In this document: positions 31,148-40,601 of the stretch, piece by piece
Numbering within the stretch: the first letter of the stretch is position 1
Layout: each line of letters opens with the position of its first letter
NCBI RefSeq assembly: GCF_025980345.1
Contig: NZ_JAPDUI010000001.1
Location: forward strand, 1 to 64,000
DNA from: Arenimonas sp. GDDSR-1
GTDB lineage: Bacteria > Pseudomonadota > Gammaproteobacteria > Xanthomonadales > Xanthomonadaceae
Reading direction: 5' to 3'
DNA: 64,000 nt
Translations under genes and position numbers: made by a program
The notes under the pieces: model-generated
Told to the model about the DNA's origin: nothing
What the model saw: the letters and a program-made list of their open reading frames with translations, nothing else
Database searches by the model: none

Positions 31148-33718
31148 ATGTCAGATTTAGCCAAAGAAGTTATCCCGGTCAACCTCGAAGACGAAATGCG
31201 CCGCAGCTATCTCGATTACGCAATGAGCGTGATCGTCGGCCGCGCCCTGCCGGATGTGCGCGACGGCCTGAAGCCGGTTCACCGCCGCGTGCTTTATGCG
31301 ATGCACGAACTCGGTGCGCATTCGAATAAACCCTATTACAAATCGGCGCGTATCGTCGGTGACGTCATCGGTAAATACCATCCTCACGGCGATCAGTCGG
31401 TATACGACACCTTGGTCCGCATGGCGCAGCCGTTCTCGCTGCGCTATCTGCTGGTGGACGGGCAGGGCAACTTCGGTTCCGTCGATGGCGACTCCGCCGC
31501 CGCCATGCGATACACCGAAGCGCGCATGGCGCGCATCACTCACGAATTGTTGGCCGACATCGACAAGGAAACCGTCGACTTCCAGCCCAACTACGATGAA
31601 AAGGAACTCGAGCCGACGGTCATGCCGACCAAGGTGCCGAACCTGCTGATCAACGGATCCGAAGGCATCGCGGTCGGTATGGCGACCAAGATCCCGCCGC
31701 ACAATCTCGGCGAAATCATCAACGGCACCATCGCGCTGATCGATGATCCGGAAATCGGCATCGGCGAACTGATTTCGCACATCCCCGGTCCGGATTTCCC
31801 GACCGCCGCCATCATCAACGGCGCCGCGGGCATCCATGCCGCCTACCATACCGGCCGCGGCCGCGTGGTCATGCGCGCAAAAACCGAAATCGAAATGCAG
31901 GATAACGGCCGGGAAGCCATCATCGTCACCGAGCTTCCCTATCAGGTCAACAAAGCCCGCCTGATCGAAAAAATCGCAGAGCTGGTGAAGGAAAAGCGTC
32001 TGGAGGGCATCTCCGAGCTGCGCGATGAATCCGACAAGGACGGCATGCGCATCTACATCGAGATCAAACGCGACCAGTCGGCCGAAATCGTACTCAACCA
32101 CCTGTTCAACGAAACGCCGCTGCAGCAGAGCTTCGGCATCAATATGGTGGCATTGGTCGATGGACGGCCGCAGCTGCTGAATCTCAAACAGATCCTTGAG
32201 GCCTTCGTGCGCCACCGCCGCGAAGTGGTGACCCGCCGGACCATTTTCGAACTGCGCAAGGCGCGTGCCCGCGCCCATATCCTGGAAGGCCTGACCGTCG
32301 CCCTGGCCAATATCGATGAAATGATCGAGCTGATCAAAACCTCGCAGAATCCGCAGGAAGCCAAAGACCGGATGATGGCCAAGCGCTGGCAGCCTGGTCT
32401 GGTCAAGTCCCTGCTGGATGCCGCCGGTGCGCACGCATCCCGCCCTGAAGAGCTTGATGACGCTTTCGGCCTGTTGGCAGACGGCTATCAGCTGACCGAA
32501 GTGCAAGCCAAGGAAATCCTGGAAATGCGCCTGAACCGTCTGACCGGACTGGAACAGGACAAGCTGACCGAAGAGTACAGGGAGCTGCTGGCCGAGATCC
32601 GCGATCTGATCGAGATCCTTGAGGTGCCCGAGCGCCTGCTCAATGTCATCCGCGGCGAATTGCTGAAAATCAAGGAAGACTTCGGCGACGATCGCAGGAC
32701 CGAAATCCGCGCCAGCGAGGAAGATCTGGCCGATCTCGATCTCATCGCCTCCGAGGATGTGGTGGTCACACTTTCGCATGCCGGCTATGCCAAACGTCAG
32801 ATGCCGTCGACCTACCGCGCCCAGAAGCGCGGCGGCAAAGGACGTGCTGCGGCTTCGGTGAAGGACGAAGATTTCATCGAGCGGCTGTGGGTGGTCAATA
32901 CCCATGACACGCTGCTGACCTTCACTTCCGAAGGGCGCGTGTTCTGGCTCAAGGTCTATCAGTTGCCGGATTCCGGCCCGAACTCGCGCGGCCGTCCGAT
33001 TATCAATTGGATTCCGCTCCAGCCCGGTGAAAAAGTGCAGGCGGTTCTGCCGGTCCGTGAGTTCTCCGATGACCAGTACGCATTCTTCGCGACCCGTAAC
33101 GGCACGGTCAAGAAAACGCCGCTGTCGGAATATTCACGACCGCGCGCCAACGGCATCTGGGCCATCAATCTCGATGAAGGCGATGGTCTTGTCGACGTGC
33201 AGATGACCGATGGCAAGAAGGACATCATGCTGTTCGGATCGCACGGCAAAGCCGTACGCTTCGATGAATCCGAAGTACGCTCCATGGGACGTACGGCCAC
33301 CGGCGTGCGCGGCATGCGTCTGCCGGAGGATGGCGCGTTCGTGGTCAGCATGGTCGTGGTCGAGGGCGATGGCGATATCCTGACCGCCAGCGAAAACGGT
33401 TTCGGCAAACGCACCGAAGTCTCCGCCTATCCGAAGAAAGGCCGGGGCACCCAGGGCGTGATTGCCATCCAGACATCCGACCGCAACGGCCGTCTGGTCG
33501 GCGCCATCCAGCTCACCGAACTTCAGGAAATTCTCCTGATCTCCGATCAGGGCACCATGGTCAGGACCCGCGCTTCCGAGGTCTCCCAGGTCGGCCGAAA
33601 CGCCCAGGGCGTGACCCTGATGCGGGTGGCCGAGGATGAAAAACTGATGGCCATCGAAAGTCTGGATGTCATCGAGGACGATGCCGAGACCGAGGCGGGA
33701 ACGGAATCCACCGATTAA
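31148..33718 (+). CDS. gyrA: DNA gyrase subunit A
   Basis: This 856-residue DNA-cleaving subunit of gyrase carries the active-site Tyr in [14 protein letters not shown] and six C-terminal beta-pinwheel blades. The GyrA box that separates gyrase from topoisomerase IV is present as QKRGGKG (in [13 protein letters not shown]). The N-terminus aligns without gaps to E. coli through residue 90, and the quinolone region reads [11 protein letters not shown], with Gln83 and Ser84 in place of Ser83 and Ala84. It is monocistronic between its own promoter and terminator. gyrB is not in the window. Confidence 0.98.
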   Translation: MSDLAKEVIPVNLEDEMRRSYLDYAMSVIVGRALPDVRDGLKPVHRRVLYAMHELGAHSNKPYYKSARIVGDVIGKYHPHGDQSVYDTLVRMAQPFSLRYLLVDGQGNFGSVDGDSAAAMRYTEARMARITHELLADIDKETVDFQPNYDEKELEPTVMPTKVPNLLINGSEGIAVGMATKIPPHNLGEIINGTIALIDDPEIGIGELISHIPGPDFPTAAIINGAAGIHAAYHTGRGRVVMRAKTEIEMQDNGREAIIVTELPYQVNKARLIEKIAELVKEKRLEGISELRDESDKDGMRIYIEIKRDQSAEIVLNHLFNETPLQQSFGINMVALVDGRPQLLNLKQILEAFVRHRREVVTRRTIFELRKARARAHILEGLTVALANIDEMIELIKTSQNPQEAKDRMMAKRWQPGLVKSLLDAAGAHASRPEELDDAFGLLADGYQLTEVQAKEILEMRLNRLTGLEQDKLTEEYRELLAEIRDLIEILEVPERLLNVIRGELLKIKEDFGDDRRTEIRASEEDLADLDLIASEDVVVTLSHAGYAKRQMPSTYRAQKRGGKGRAAASVKDEDFIERLWVVNTHDTLLTFTSEGRVFWLKVYQLPDSGPNSRGRPIINWIPLQPGEKVQAVLPVREFSDDQYAFFATRNGTVKKTPLSEYSRPRANGIWAINLDEGDGLVDVQMTDGKKDIMLFGSHGKAVRFDESEVRSMGRTATGVRGMRLPEDGAFVVSMVVVEGDGDILTASENGFGKRTEVSAYPKKGRGTQGVIAIQTSDRNGRLVGAIQLTELQEILLISDQGTMVRTRASEVSQVGRNAQGVTLMRVAEDEKLMAIESLDVIEDDAETEAGTESTD

Positions 33719-33736
33719 ACGGCAACATGATGGACG

Positions 33737-33767
33737 AAAAAACGGCGGTATATCCCGCCGTTTTTTT
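33737..33767 (+). terminator. Terminator of gyrA
   Basis: An A-run, ACGGCGG, loop of six (TATATC), CCGCCGT and seven or more T residues. It also faces the 3' end of the convergent glycine-zipper gene and may serve both. Confidence 0.9.
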
Positions 33768-33786
33768 ATGCCCTCAAGCGGACCGG

Positions 33787-34230
33787 TTACTTGTAAAGTT
33801 TGGCTTTTCCGTCTTTCAGACGCACCATGCTGCCGACCTTGATGCTGTTCAGCGTTTCCTGGCGGGCATGCTGGATCTCCCCGTCACGCATGCGGATGGT
33901 GATCTTGTATTCCTTGTTGCCTTCGGCGATCTTCTTGCCGGCATAGGCGCCGCCGGCGACGCCGGCGACAGTGGCCGCGGTCTTGCCTTTGCCGCCGCCG
34001 ACCTGATTGCCCAGAAGGCCGCCAGCAACGGCGCCGATGATGGCGCCGCCGGTGCCGGACTTGGCATCGCTGACTTTTTCGATCTGGGTGACAATGCCGC
34101 ATTTGGCGCAGTCGGCCGGCCAGTTGGTGTTGTCATAGGCCGGCCGTGCCGATTTGTCGGATTGCGCCGCAGCCATCGAGCCGAAGCCGATCATGGCGGC
34201 TGCGATCAGTAAGCATAAGTTTTTCTTCAT
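33787..34230 (-). CDS. Glycine-zipper 2TM domain protein
   Basis: This 147-residue exported protein has a signal peptide ending ...GSMAAAQ. The mature part has a CxxC (DCAKCG) near residue 41, then a glycine-zipper segment (GAIIGAVAGGLLGNQVGGG and AATVAGVAGGAYAGK, about 60-98) that may insert in the outer membrane, and a small beta domain (YKITIRMRDGEIQ). It resembles SlyB/OsmB-type surface proteins without a lipobox. Function is unknown. It lies downstream of the peroxiredoxin gene on the same strand, 17 bases away, so they may be co-transcribed. Confidence 0.82.
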   Translation of the reverse strand: MKKNLCLLIAAAMIGFGSMAAAQSDKSARPAYDNTNWPADCAKCGIVTQIEKVSDAKSGTGGAIIGAVAGGLLGNQVGGGKGKTAATVAGVAGGAYAGKKIAEGNKEYKITIRMRDGEIQHARQETLNSIKVGSMVRLKDGKAKLYK

Positions 34231-34247
34231 GGTGGATTCTCCGTGGG

Positions 34248-34724
34248 TTAAAGTGCGGACAGAACGTGTTCTGCCGAAGAGACCGAAAATTCGCCCGGTG
34301 CCTCAACGAAAAGATGGGTGACGATGCCGTTGTCGGCGGCAAGGGCGAAGCGCTTCGCGCGCAGACCCATGCCGAACGGCGTGGCATCCAGTTCGAGACC
34401 GAGTGCCTTGGTGAATGCACCGTTGCCGTCAGCCAGCATGGCGATGCTGTCCGGGGTTTCCTGGCTTTTGGCCCAGGCGCCCATCACGAAAGCATCATTG
34501 ACCGACAGGCAGGCCAACGCATAGCCCTTGGCGGTGAATTCTTCCGCATGCCGGATGAATCCCGGAAGATGTTTGGCGGAGCAGGTCGGCGTGAATGCGC
34601 CCGGTACCGCGAACATCACGACCTTTCTGCCGGCGAAGAACTCCGAGGTGTCGATGGCCTGGATGCCGTCTTTGAGGACGTTGATGGCGGTATTGGGAAT
34701 GCGGTTGCCGGTTTCGATTGTCAT
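34248..34724 (-). CDS. Peroxiredoxin (Prx5/redoxin type)
   Basis: This 158-residue thiol peroxidase has the peroxidatic Cys48 in VPGAFTPTCSAKHLPGF, the Prx5 signature. A second Cys at 72 (ALACLSV) is in the position seen in atypical members, but resolution by glutathione and glutaredoxin is also possible. It reduces hydrogen peroxide and organic peroxides in the cytosol. The gene is divergent from cbpA across a 105-base region containing a long inverted repeat. Confidence 0.93.
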   Translation of the reverse strand: MTIETGNRIPNTAINVLKDGIQAIDTSEFFAGRKVVMFAVPGAFTPTCSAKHLPGFIRHAEEFTAKGYALACLSVNDAFVMGAWAKSQETPDSIAMLADGNGAFTKALGLELDATPFGMGLRAKRFALAADNGIVTHLFVEAPGEFSVSSAEHVLSAL

Positions 34725-34750
34725 GGGGTACCTGTAGGGAATGCGTTAAG

Positions 34751-34792
34751 GGAATGATAAACTCTTTCTGTCGGATTTTCGTGAATCATTCC
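34751..34792. repeat. Inverted repeat between peroxiredoxin and cbpA-like genes
   Basis: GGAATGAT (34751-34758) and ATCATTCC (34785-34792), perfect eight-base arms 34 bases apart centre to centre. They flank the region where both divergent promoters must lie, so a shared regulator is possible. Confidence 0.4.
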
Positions 34793-34829
34793 ACACTCTA
34801 CAAAAAAGCAGCCCGTTTGGAGTCAATGC

Positions 34830-35678
34830 ATGGAATTCAAGGATTATTACAAGGCTTTGGGGGTGGATGCGGGCGCCAGCGAGGCTGAAATCAAAACCGC
34901 CTACAGGCGTCTTGCCCGCAAATACCATCCGGATGTCAGCAAGGAGACCGGAGCCGAGGAGCGCTTCAAGGCGGTCAACGAGGCTTATGAGGTGCTCAAG
35001 GACAAAGACAAACGCGCCCAATATGATCAGCTCAAAGCCAGCGGTTACCGTCCCGGCGAAGATTTCCGGCCGCCACCCGGTTTCGGAAACGGCGGATTCC
35101 AATTCGATTTCAACGAGATGGGCGGCAATGCAGGATTCAGCGATTTCTTCGAATCCTTGTTCGGAGGTGGCCGTCGCGGGCCGGCTCCTGCGCCCGCAGG
35201 CAGCCGTGTCCGTCTGGCAATACCGCTGGAGCGTGCCTTCTCCGGCGGTAAACAAAAAATACGCATCGGCGAGCGCACGCTGGAAATTGCCATTCCTGCC
35301 GGAATTCGGCCCGGGCAGAGCATCCGTCTGGCCGGTCAGGGCGAGCGCGGCGGGGATCTGATGATCGAGATCGCCTATCATGAGCACCCTGAATTCGAAC
35401 TGGATGGTCTGAACGTGCTCTATACACTGAGCCTGTTGCCCTGGCAGGCGGCGCTGGGTGCAACGGTTTCGGTTCCCACGCTCGGCGGCAAGGTCGACCT
35501 GAAGGTCCCGCCGGAATCCGATACCGGCAAGCGGCTGCGTCTGAAAGGGCGGGGCATGCCAAGCAAGGGCGGCCATGGCGATCAACTGGTCGAACTGGAA
35601 ATCATCGCGCCGGCGCCGCAGACGCCCGAGCAGGAAGCGCTTTACCGGCGCATGGCGGAACTGTTTCCGGCGGATTAA
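34830..35678 (+). CDS. cbpA: DnaJ-domain curved-DNA-binding protein CbpA
   Basis: This 282-residue type II J-protein has an N-terminal J domain (DYYKALGVDAGASEAEIKTA) with the HPD tripeptide in ARKYHPDVSKE. A G/F-rich linker (about 75-120) and a C-terminal substrate-binding domain follow, with no zinc-finger region. This architecture is CbpA/DnaJ-like co-chaperone rather than DnaJ. It recruits DnaK. cbpM, its usual inhibitor partner in E. coli, is absent. The 3' end overlaps the convergent response regulator by four bases. Confidence 0.9.
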   Translation: MEFKDYYKALGVDAGASEAEIKTAYRRLARKYHPDVSKETGAEERFKAVNEAYEVLKDKDKRAQYDQLKASGYRPGEDFRPPPGFGNGGFQFDFNEMGGNAGFSDFFESLFGGGRRGPAPAPAGSRVRLAIPLERAFSGGKQKIRIGERTLEIAIPAGIRPGQSIRLAGQGERGGDLMIEIAYHEHPEFELDGLNVLYTLSLLPWQAALGATVSVPTLGGKVDLKVPPESDTGKRLRLKGRGMPSKGGHGDQLVELEIIAPAPQTPEQEALYRRMAELFPAD

Positions 35679-36046
35679 GCGCCGGCGGGCAGCACCTGCT
35701 TGATGATTTCAATCAATTCATTCTCGTTGAAGGGCTTGGTCAGATAGGCTTTTGCGCCCTGACGCATGCCCCAGACCTTATCGGTTTCCTGGTCCTTGGT
35801 CGTGACCAGAACCACGGGAATGTGCGAGGTGGTCTCGTCCCGGGTCAATGCACGCGTGGCCTGGAATCCGTTGAGATTCGGCATCACCACGTCCATCAGC
35901 ACAAGATCCGGCTTTTCATTCTTGCACAGCTCGACGCCGATGACGCCGTCTTCGGCGGTGAGCGCCTCGTGCCCGAGTTTTTCAACGATGCGTTTCATGC
36001 CCAGAAGCTGGGAGGGTGAGTCGTCGACGACCAGGATGCGTGCCAT
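35675..36046 (-). CDS. Single-domain response regulator, PilH-like
   Basis: This 123-residue receiver-only protein has the acidic pair VVDDSPSQ, phospho-acceptor Asp in LVLMDVVMPNLNGFQATRAL and Lys in AYLTKPFNENELI. Closest in feel to PilH of the Pil-Chp twitching system (DSPSQLLGMKRIVEKLGHE is shared in kind). No other pil-chp genes are adjacent, which is unlike Pseudomonas, so the PilH name is an inference. The gene stands alone, with acuI-like downstream-strand genes behind it. Confidence 0.85.
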   Translation of the reverse strand: MARILVVDDSPSQLLGMKRIVEKLGHEALTAEDGVIGVELCKNEKPDLVLMDVVMPNLNGFQATRALTRDETTSHIPVVLVTTKDQETDKVWGMRQGAKAYLTKPFNENELIEIIKQVLPAGA

Positions 36047-36093
36047 AAATATTCCCCGAATGGATGTGTTTAGTTAAAGCCAAAACCGGAATT

Positions 36094-37095
36094 TTAGCAA
36101 GCCTCGGTTCCGATACCGACCACAACCCGACCCAGCGATCGGCCTGCGAGCATCCCAGCGAAGACGTCCGGCAGTCCCTCTAATCCGATTTCGCGGACCG
36201 GTAGGGCGCTCAGCGCCGCCGTATCGAAATGGCGTGCCAGCAGCTGCCAGACCTGTTCGCGGAGCCTGCGTTCGGTTCCGGCCGAGGCGACGCCAAGCAG
36301 GGATACGCCGCGGATGATGAAAGGCATGACCGTGGTGGGCAGGTCATGCCCGGAAACCAGGCCGCAACTGGCGACATTGCCATAGGGTGCGGTCTGCGCC
36401 AGCAAGGCGGCCAGTGTCCGTCCGCCGACATTGTCCAGGGCGCCGCCGAAGCGTGCGCTATCCATCGGCTTGTCGGTCAGAACCGCGTCACGGGCCAGAA
36501 CGGTTTCGGCTCCGAGACGTAGCAACAGGTCGGCCTGTTCCGGTTTTCCCGAAACGGCGTGCACGCGAAAACCGGCGCGGTGAAACAGGACCGTTGCCAG
36601 CATACCCACCCCGCCGGTGGCACCGGTCACGGCAATCGGGCCGAGTTCCGGGAGCTGGCGGTTTTCCTGCATGCGTAGCAAAGCAAGTCCGGCGGTGAAT
36701 CCGGCGGTGCCGAGAATCATGGCTTCGCGCGGGCCCCAGGTTTCGGGAATGCGGATGACATGCCGGTGATCGACGCGCACTTCGTTGCAGTAACCGCCGT
36801 CGGTGGTTTCCGACAGTCCGGAGCCGGTAACCAGCACCGCATCACCGGCTTTCAGCGATGGATCGGCCGATTCGATGACATGACCGGCGCAGTCGATCCC
36901 TCCATTGAGCGGAAAACGACGAAGGATTTTACCTTGGCCGGTCCCGGCCAGGGCATCTTTGTAATTGACACTCGAGTACTGTACGGCAATGACGGTGTCG
37001 CCAGGCGTCAGCATTTCACGCGATATCGATTCCATGCCGGCGCGGTAACCGGCATCATTGTGGATGCGGAAGGCGCGGTACGTATTGCCGGCCAT
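36094..37095 (-). CDS. YhdH/YhfP-type quinone oxidoreductase (acrylyl-CoA reductase AcuI-like)
   Basis: This 333-residue medium-chain dehydrogenase/reductase lacks the zinc ligands and carries SVNYKDALAGTGQGKI and the NADPH-binding VTGATGGVGMLATVLFHRAG. These are marks of the YhdH/AcuI group, which reduces acryloyl-CoA to propionyl-CoA with NADPH. The ATG at 37095 lies two bases after the methyltransferase stop, so it is the fifth gene of the suc operon by spacing. The start within the 37398 extension was rejected because it lies inside the methyltransferase. The exact substrate is an inference. Confidence 0.88.
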   Translation of the reverse strand: MAGNTYRAFRIHNDAGYRAGMESISREMLTPGDTVIAVQYSSVNYKDALAGTGQGKILRRFPLNGGIDCAGHVIESADPSLKAGDAVLVTGSGLSETTDGGYCNEVRVDHRHVIRIPETWGPREAMILGTAGFTAGLALLRMQENRQLPELGPIAVTGATGGVGMLATVLFHRAGFRVHAVSGKPEQADLLLRLGAETVLARDAVLTDKPMDSARFGGALDNVGGRTLAALLAQTAPYGNVASCGLVSGHDLPTTVMPFIIRGVSLLGVASAGTERRLREQVWQLLARHFDTAALSALPVREIGLEGLPDVFAGMLAGRSLGRVVVGIGTEAC

Positions 37096-37097
37096 GC

Positions 37098-37967
37098 TCA
37101 ATCGGCCGGCTGCATGAGTGTGATGCCCGACATGCGGATAGCGGCATCGCGATTCGGTTTCGGGCTCAATTTCATCATCAGATTCCAGAAGCCGGCGAAA
37201 CGGACATGTCTTTTCAGACGCAGCGATTCGGTCCAGCTTGAACGGAAAACCGTTTCGCGCCAGCCCAGCGGGTTGAAAAATGCGGCGGCATCGGCCGGTG
37301 CGAACAGGAACGGGGCGTTGCCGTCGCGTAGCCTGCCCAGCCAGCTTTTTGAAAGGCGCTTCAGCAGCAGGGGGGTGCCGAGATCGGAGATCCACCATTT
37401 TGCCGACGCATTGGTGCGCAGAGCCACGGCCAACTCGGCGACAGTCTCCGGCGGCAGGTAGACCAGCAGTCCTTCAGTGATGACCAGAACGGGGCCATGT
37501 GCGGCGGCTTCACGAAAAACCGCATCGCGCTGCCCGGGTTCGCGTAGGTCGGCAGCGATGTATTCCAGATGGCAGCGGGGCGTTTCGCCGGACAGATTCC
37601 CGCGCACATAATCGATCATTGGCGGAAAATCGACATGGTACCAACGCAATGAGCTCGGCAGATCGAGCCGGTAAGCGCGCGTATCGAGACCTGCGGCCAG
37701 ATTCAACACGCTGGCAGCCCCGGCACGGACGCATTGCATGATGAGTTCGTCCATGACCGCGGTACGCACGATCATCGCCCAGGCCATGGCTTTGCCCTGC
37801 GGCATGGCATCGACGATGTCCTGACCGCGTTGGCCCGCCAGCCGGCGAGCATAAGGATCACGGAACAGAGCATCGGTACGCTCGCTTTCCATGGCGCGGT
37901 ATACCGCGACCCAAAGCGCGGTGTCGGAGACGTTGCGGATCGGGGTCGTGGTCCCTGCGGCTTCCAT
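37098..37967 (-). CDS. SAM-dependent methyltransferase, leucine-carboxyl-methyltransferase-like (PPM1 family)
   Basis: This 289-residue protein belongs to the PF04072-type family: SVLNLAAGLDTRAYRLDLP is the SAM-binding signature, with the following VDFPPMIDYVR and VLVITEGLLVYLPPE. Bacterial members have no settled substrate; in Mycobacterium they modify O-methyl groups of small molecules. It starts one base inside the lpdA stop (TGATG) and is followed two bases later by the AcuI-like gene. This places it in the 2-oxoglutarate dehydrogenase transcript. Function is unknown. Confidence 0.85.
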   Translation of the reverse strand: MEAAGTTTPIRNVSDTALWVAVYRAMESERTDALFRDPYARRLAGQRGQDIVDAMPQGKAMAWAMIVRTAVMDELIMQCVRAGAASVLNLAAGLDTRAYRLDLPSSLRWYHVDFPPMIDYVRGNLSGETPRCHLEYIAADLREPGQRDAVFREAAAHGPVLVITEGLLVYLPPETVAELAVALRTNASAKWWISDLGTPLLLKRLSKSWLGRLRDGNAPFLFAPADAAAFFNPLGWRETVFRSSWTESLRLKRHVRFAGFWNLMMKLSPKPNRDAAIRMSGITLMQPAD

Positions 37968-39391
37968 CAGTTGACTTTGTGGATGGCGCGTTTATCGACC
38001 GCCATGGCGGCGTCGTGGATGGCTTCCGAAAGTGTCGGGTGGGCGTGGCAGATGCGTGCCAGGTCTTCTGCGGAACCGTGGAATTCCATGGTCAGCACGC
38101 CTTCGTGCACCAGCTCGGAGACGCCGACGCCGACCAGATGCATGCCGAGCACGCGGTCGGTCTCGGCATGCGCAATGACCTTGACGAAGCCGGCAGGCTC
38201 GCCCATGGCCACGGCACGACCGACAGCCGCGAACGGGAAGCTGCCGGTTTTGTACTCGATGCCTTCGGCCTTGAGTTGCTGTTCGGTCTTGCCGACCCAG
38301 GCGATTTCCGGTTCGGTATAGATGACCCAGGGAATGGTATCGAAGTTAACATGTCCGGGCAGGCCGGCAATCAGTTCGGCGACGGCGATGCCTTCTTCGA
38401 AACCCTTGTGCGCCAGCATCGGGCCGCGAACGCAGTCGCCGACCGCCCAGATGCCGTCAACACCGGTACGGCAGTGCTCATCAACTTCGATTTGACCGCG
38501 TTCATTGAGTTTGACGCCGGTGCCTTCGGCCAACAGGCCTTTGCTGGCTGCTTTGCGCCCGACCGCGACCAGCAGTTTATCCACGATCAGGTTCTGATCG
38601 GCTTTGCCGTCGTTGTAGGTCAGATGGACCTCGCCGTTCTTGATTTCGGCCTTGCTGACCTTGGCGCCGAGCTTGATGTCGAGGCCCTGTTTCTTGAATT
38701 CCTTGAGGGCCGCGCGGGCGACTTCCGCATCGGCGGCGCCAAGGAAATCCGGCAGTGCTTCGAGGATGGTTACTTCGGCGCCGAGACGCTTCCAGACGCT
38801 ACCCAGTTCCAGGCCGATCACGCCGGCGCCGATCACGCCGAGGCGTTTGGGAACGGCGGTGAAATCAAGTGCACCGACATTGTCGACGATGTGCTTGCCG
38901 TCGAATTTGGCGAAAGGCAATTCGATGGAATCCGAACCGGCGGCGATGACGATATGCTTTCCGGTCAGTTCGACCATGCTGCCGTCATGCTGCTTGACGC
39001 TGACACGCTTGCCGGGCTGGAGCTGGCCGAATCCGTAATACGGTGTGATCTTGTTGGCCTTGAACAGCGCAGCAATGCCACCGGTGAACTGCTTTACGAT
39101 CTTGTCCTTGCGGCCGACCATGGTGCCAACATCGATTTTGGCATTATCGGCACTGATGCCGTGCTCGCCGAACAGGTGCTGCATGTTCCAGAACTGGCGG
39201 GAAGAATCCAGCAGCGCCTTGGACGGTATACAGCCAACGCGCAGGCAGGTGCCACCGAGAGCCGGTTGACCATCCTTGCCAAGAGCGGCGTCGATGCAGG
39301 CGGTTTTCAGGCCGAGCTGTGCGGCACGGATGGCCGCATGGTAACCGGCCGGACCGGCGCCGATGACCACGACATCAAATTCAGTACTCAT
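37967..39391 (-). CDS. lpdA: Dihydrolipoyl dehydrogenase (E3)
   Basis: This 474-residue FAD flavoprotein reoxidises the dihydrolipoyl groups of 2-oxoglutarate (and likely pyruvate) dehydrogenase. Redox-active cysteines are in GGTCLRVGCIPSKALL. The FAD motif is VIGAGPAGYHAAIRAA and the NAD motif VIGAGVIGLELGSVW. The C-terminal His-Glu pair is in ICHAHPTLSEAIHDA. It lies 23 bases after sucB, the standard sucA-sucB-lpdA order of Xanthomonads and Pseudomonads. Confidence 0.97.
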   Translation of the reverse strand: MSTEFDVVVIGAGPAGYHAAIRAAQLGLKTACIDAALGKDGQPALGGTCLRVGCIPSKALLDSSRQFWNMQHLFGEHGISADNAKIDVGTMVGRKDKIVKQFTGGIAALFKANKITPYYGFGQLQPGKRVSVKQHDGSMVELTGKHIVIAAGSDSIELPFAKFDGKHIVDNVGALDFTAVPKRLGVIGAGVIGLELGSVWKRLGAEVTILEALPDFLGAADAEVARAALKEFKKQGLDIKLGAKVSKAEIKNGEVHLTYNDGKADQNLIVDKLLVAVGRKAASKGLLAEGTGVKLNERGQIEVDEHCRTGVDGIWAVGDCVRGPMLAHKGFEEGIAVAELIAGLPGHVNFDTIPWVIYTEPEIAWVGKTEQQLKAEGIEYKTGSFPFAAVGRAVAMGEPAGFVKVIAHAETDRVLGMHLVGVGVSELVHEGVLTMEFHGSAEDLARICHAHPTLSEAIHDAAMAVDKRAIHKVN

Positions 39392-39414
39392 GATTCATTC
39401 GCCTCGAAAGTGGA

Positions 39415-40584
39415 TTACAGGCCGAGCAGCATGCGGTGCGGGTTTTCCAGTTGGTTCTTGATGTCGACCAAGAACAGCACGGCATCCTTTCCATCGATGA
39501 TGCGGTGGTCGTAGCTGAGCGCGATGTACATCATCGGTGCGATCACGACTTGGCCGTTTTCGGCGATCGGACGTTCCTTGATGGCATGCATGCCGAGAAT
39601 CGCCGACTGCGGCGGATTGACGATCGGGGTCGACATCAGCGAACCGAAAGTGCCGCCGTTGGTGATGGTGAAGGTACCACCTTGCAGATCTTCCAGCTTC
39701 AAACCGCCTTCACGGGCCTGTTTGGCGTAGCCGGCGATGGCCGCTTCGATCTCGGCGAAGCTCATGTTCTCGACATTGCGCAGCACCGGAGTGACCAGAC
39801 CTTTCTCGGTCGCCACGGCGATGGAAATGTCGGCATAGCCATGATAAATCACGTCGTTGCCATCAACCGAAGCGTTGACGATGCCGTGCTTGGCCAACGC
39901 ATTGGCAGCGGCTTTGGCGAAGAAACTCATGAAGCCCAGCTTGATGCCATGGGTCTTTTCGAACGGTTCGCCCAGTTCCTTGCGCATGGCCATCACTTTC
40001 GACAGATTGACTTCATTGAACGAGGTCAGCATGGCAATGGAGTTTTTCGACTGCATCATGCGTTCGGCGATACGTTGGCGGATGCGGGTCATCGGCACGC
40101 GCTGTTCGGGACGGGCACCGCCTCCGGAAGTCACATGCTTGACCAGGTCTTCCTTGGTGACGCGGCCTGCACGGCCGGTTCCGGCGACATCGGCCGGATT
40201 GACGTCATTGCGGGCGGCGTAATTCGCGGCGCCCGGCGGAAGTGCGCTGGTGTCCACTTTAGGCGCCGCCGCAGCGGCCGGAGCGGCTGCTTTAGGAGCA
40301 GCGGCCTGTGCAGCGGGAGCAACCGGAGCCGGTGCGGCGGCAACGGCGCCTTCCTCGATCACGGCGATGACCTGCGCACTGGTGACGGTGGCACCGGTTT
40401 CGAACTTGATTTCCTTGAGCACGCCGTCGACCGGGGAGGGCACTTCCAGAACGACCTTGTCGGTTTCCAGATCGATCAGGTTTTCATCACGACGCACGCT
40501 GTCGCCGACCTTCTTGTGCCAGGTGGCGATGATGGCATCGGAAACGGATTCGGGCAGAACGGGGACTTTGACTTCAATGCTCAT
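39415..40584 (-). CDS. sucB: 2-oxoglutarate dehydrogenase E2, dihydrolipoamide succinyltransferase
   Basis: This 389-residue protein has one N-terminal lipoyl domain with the lipoylated Lys in [14 protein letters not shown], an Ala/Pro-rich linker, an E3-binding domain ([20 protein letters not shown]) and the catalytic core ending in [16 protein letters not shown], where His and Asp are catalytic. One lipoyl domain and MSIEVKVP point to SucB, not AceF. It lies 17 bases after sucA. Confidence 0.97.
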   Translation of the reverse strand: MSIEVKVPVLPESVSDAIIATWHKKVGDSVRRDENLIDLETDKVVLEVPSPVDGVLKEIKFETGATVTSAQVIAVIEEGAVAAAPAPVAPAAQAAAPKAAAPAAAAAPKVDTSALPPGAANYAARNDVNPADVAGTGRAGRVTKEDLVKHVTSGGGARPEQRVPMTRIRQRIAERMMQSKNSIAMLTSFNEVNLSKVMAMRKELGEPFEKTHGIKLGFMSFFAKAAANALAKHGIVNASVDGNDVIYHGYADISIAVATEKGLVTPVLRNVENMSFAEIEAAIAGYAKQAREGGLKLEDLQGGTFTITNGGTFGSLMSTPIVNPPQSAILGMHAIKERPIAENGQVVIAPMMYIALSYDHRIIDGKDAVLFLVDIKNQLENPHRMLLGL

Positions 40585-40601
40585 GACTGTGGCCTTTTCG
40601 G

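Noticed and set aside
31157..32905. Minus-strand frame of 582 codons opposite gyrA
   Set aside because: GyrA is complete and collinear with E. coli; no ribosome site or family likeness on the other strand.
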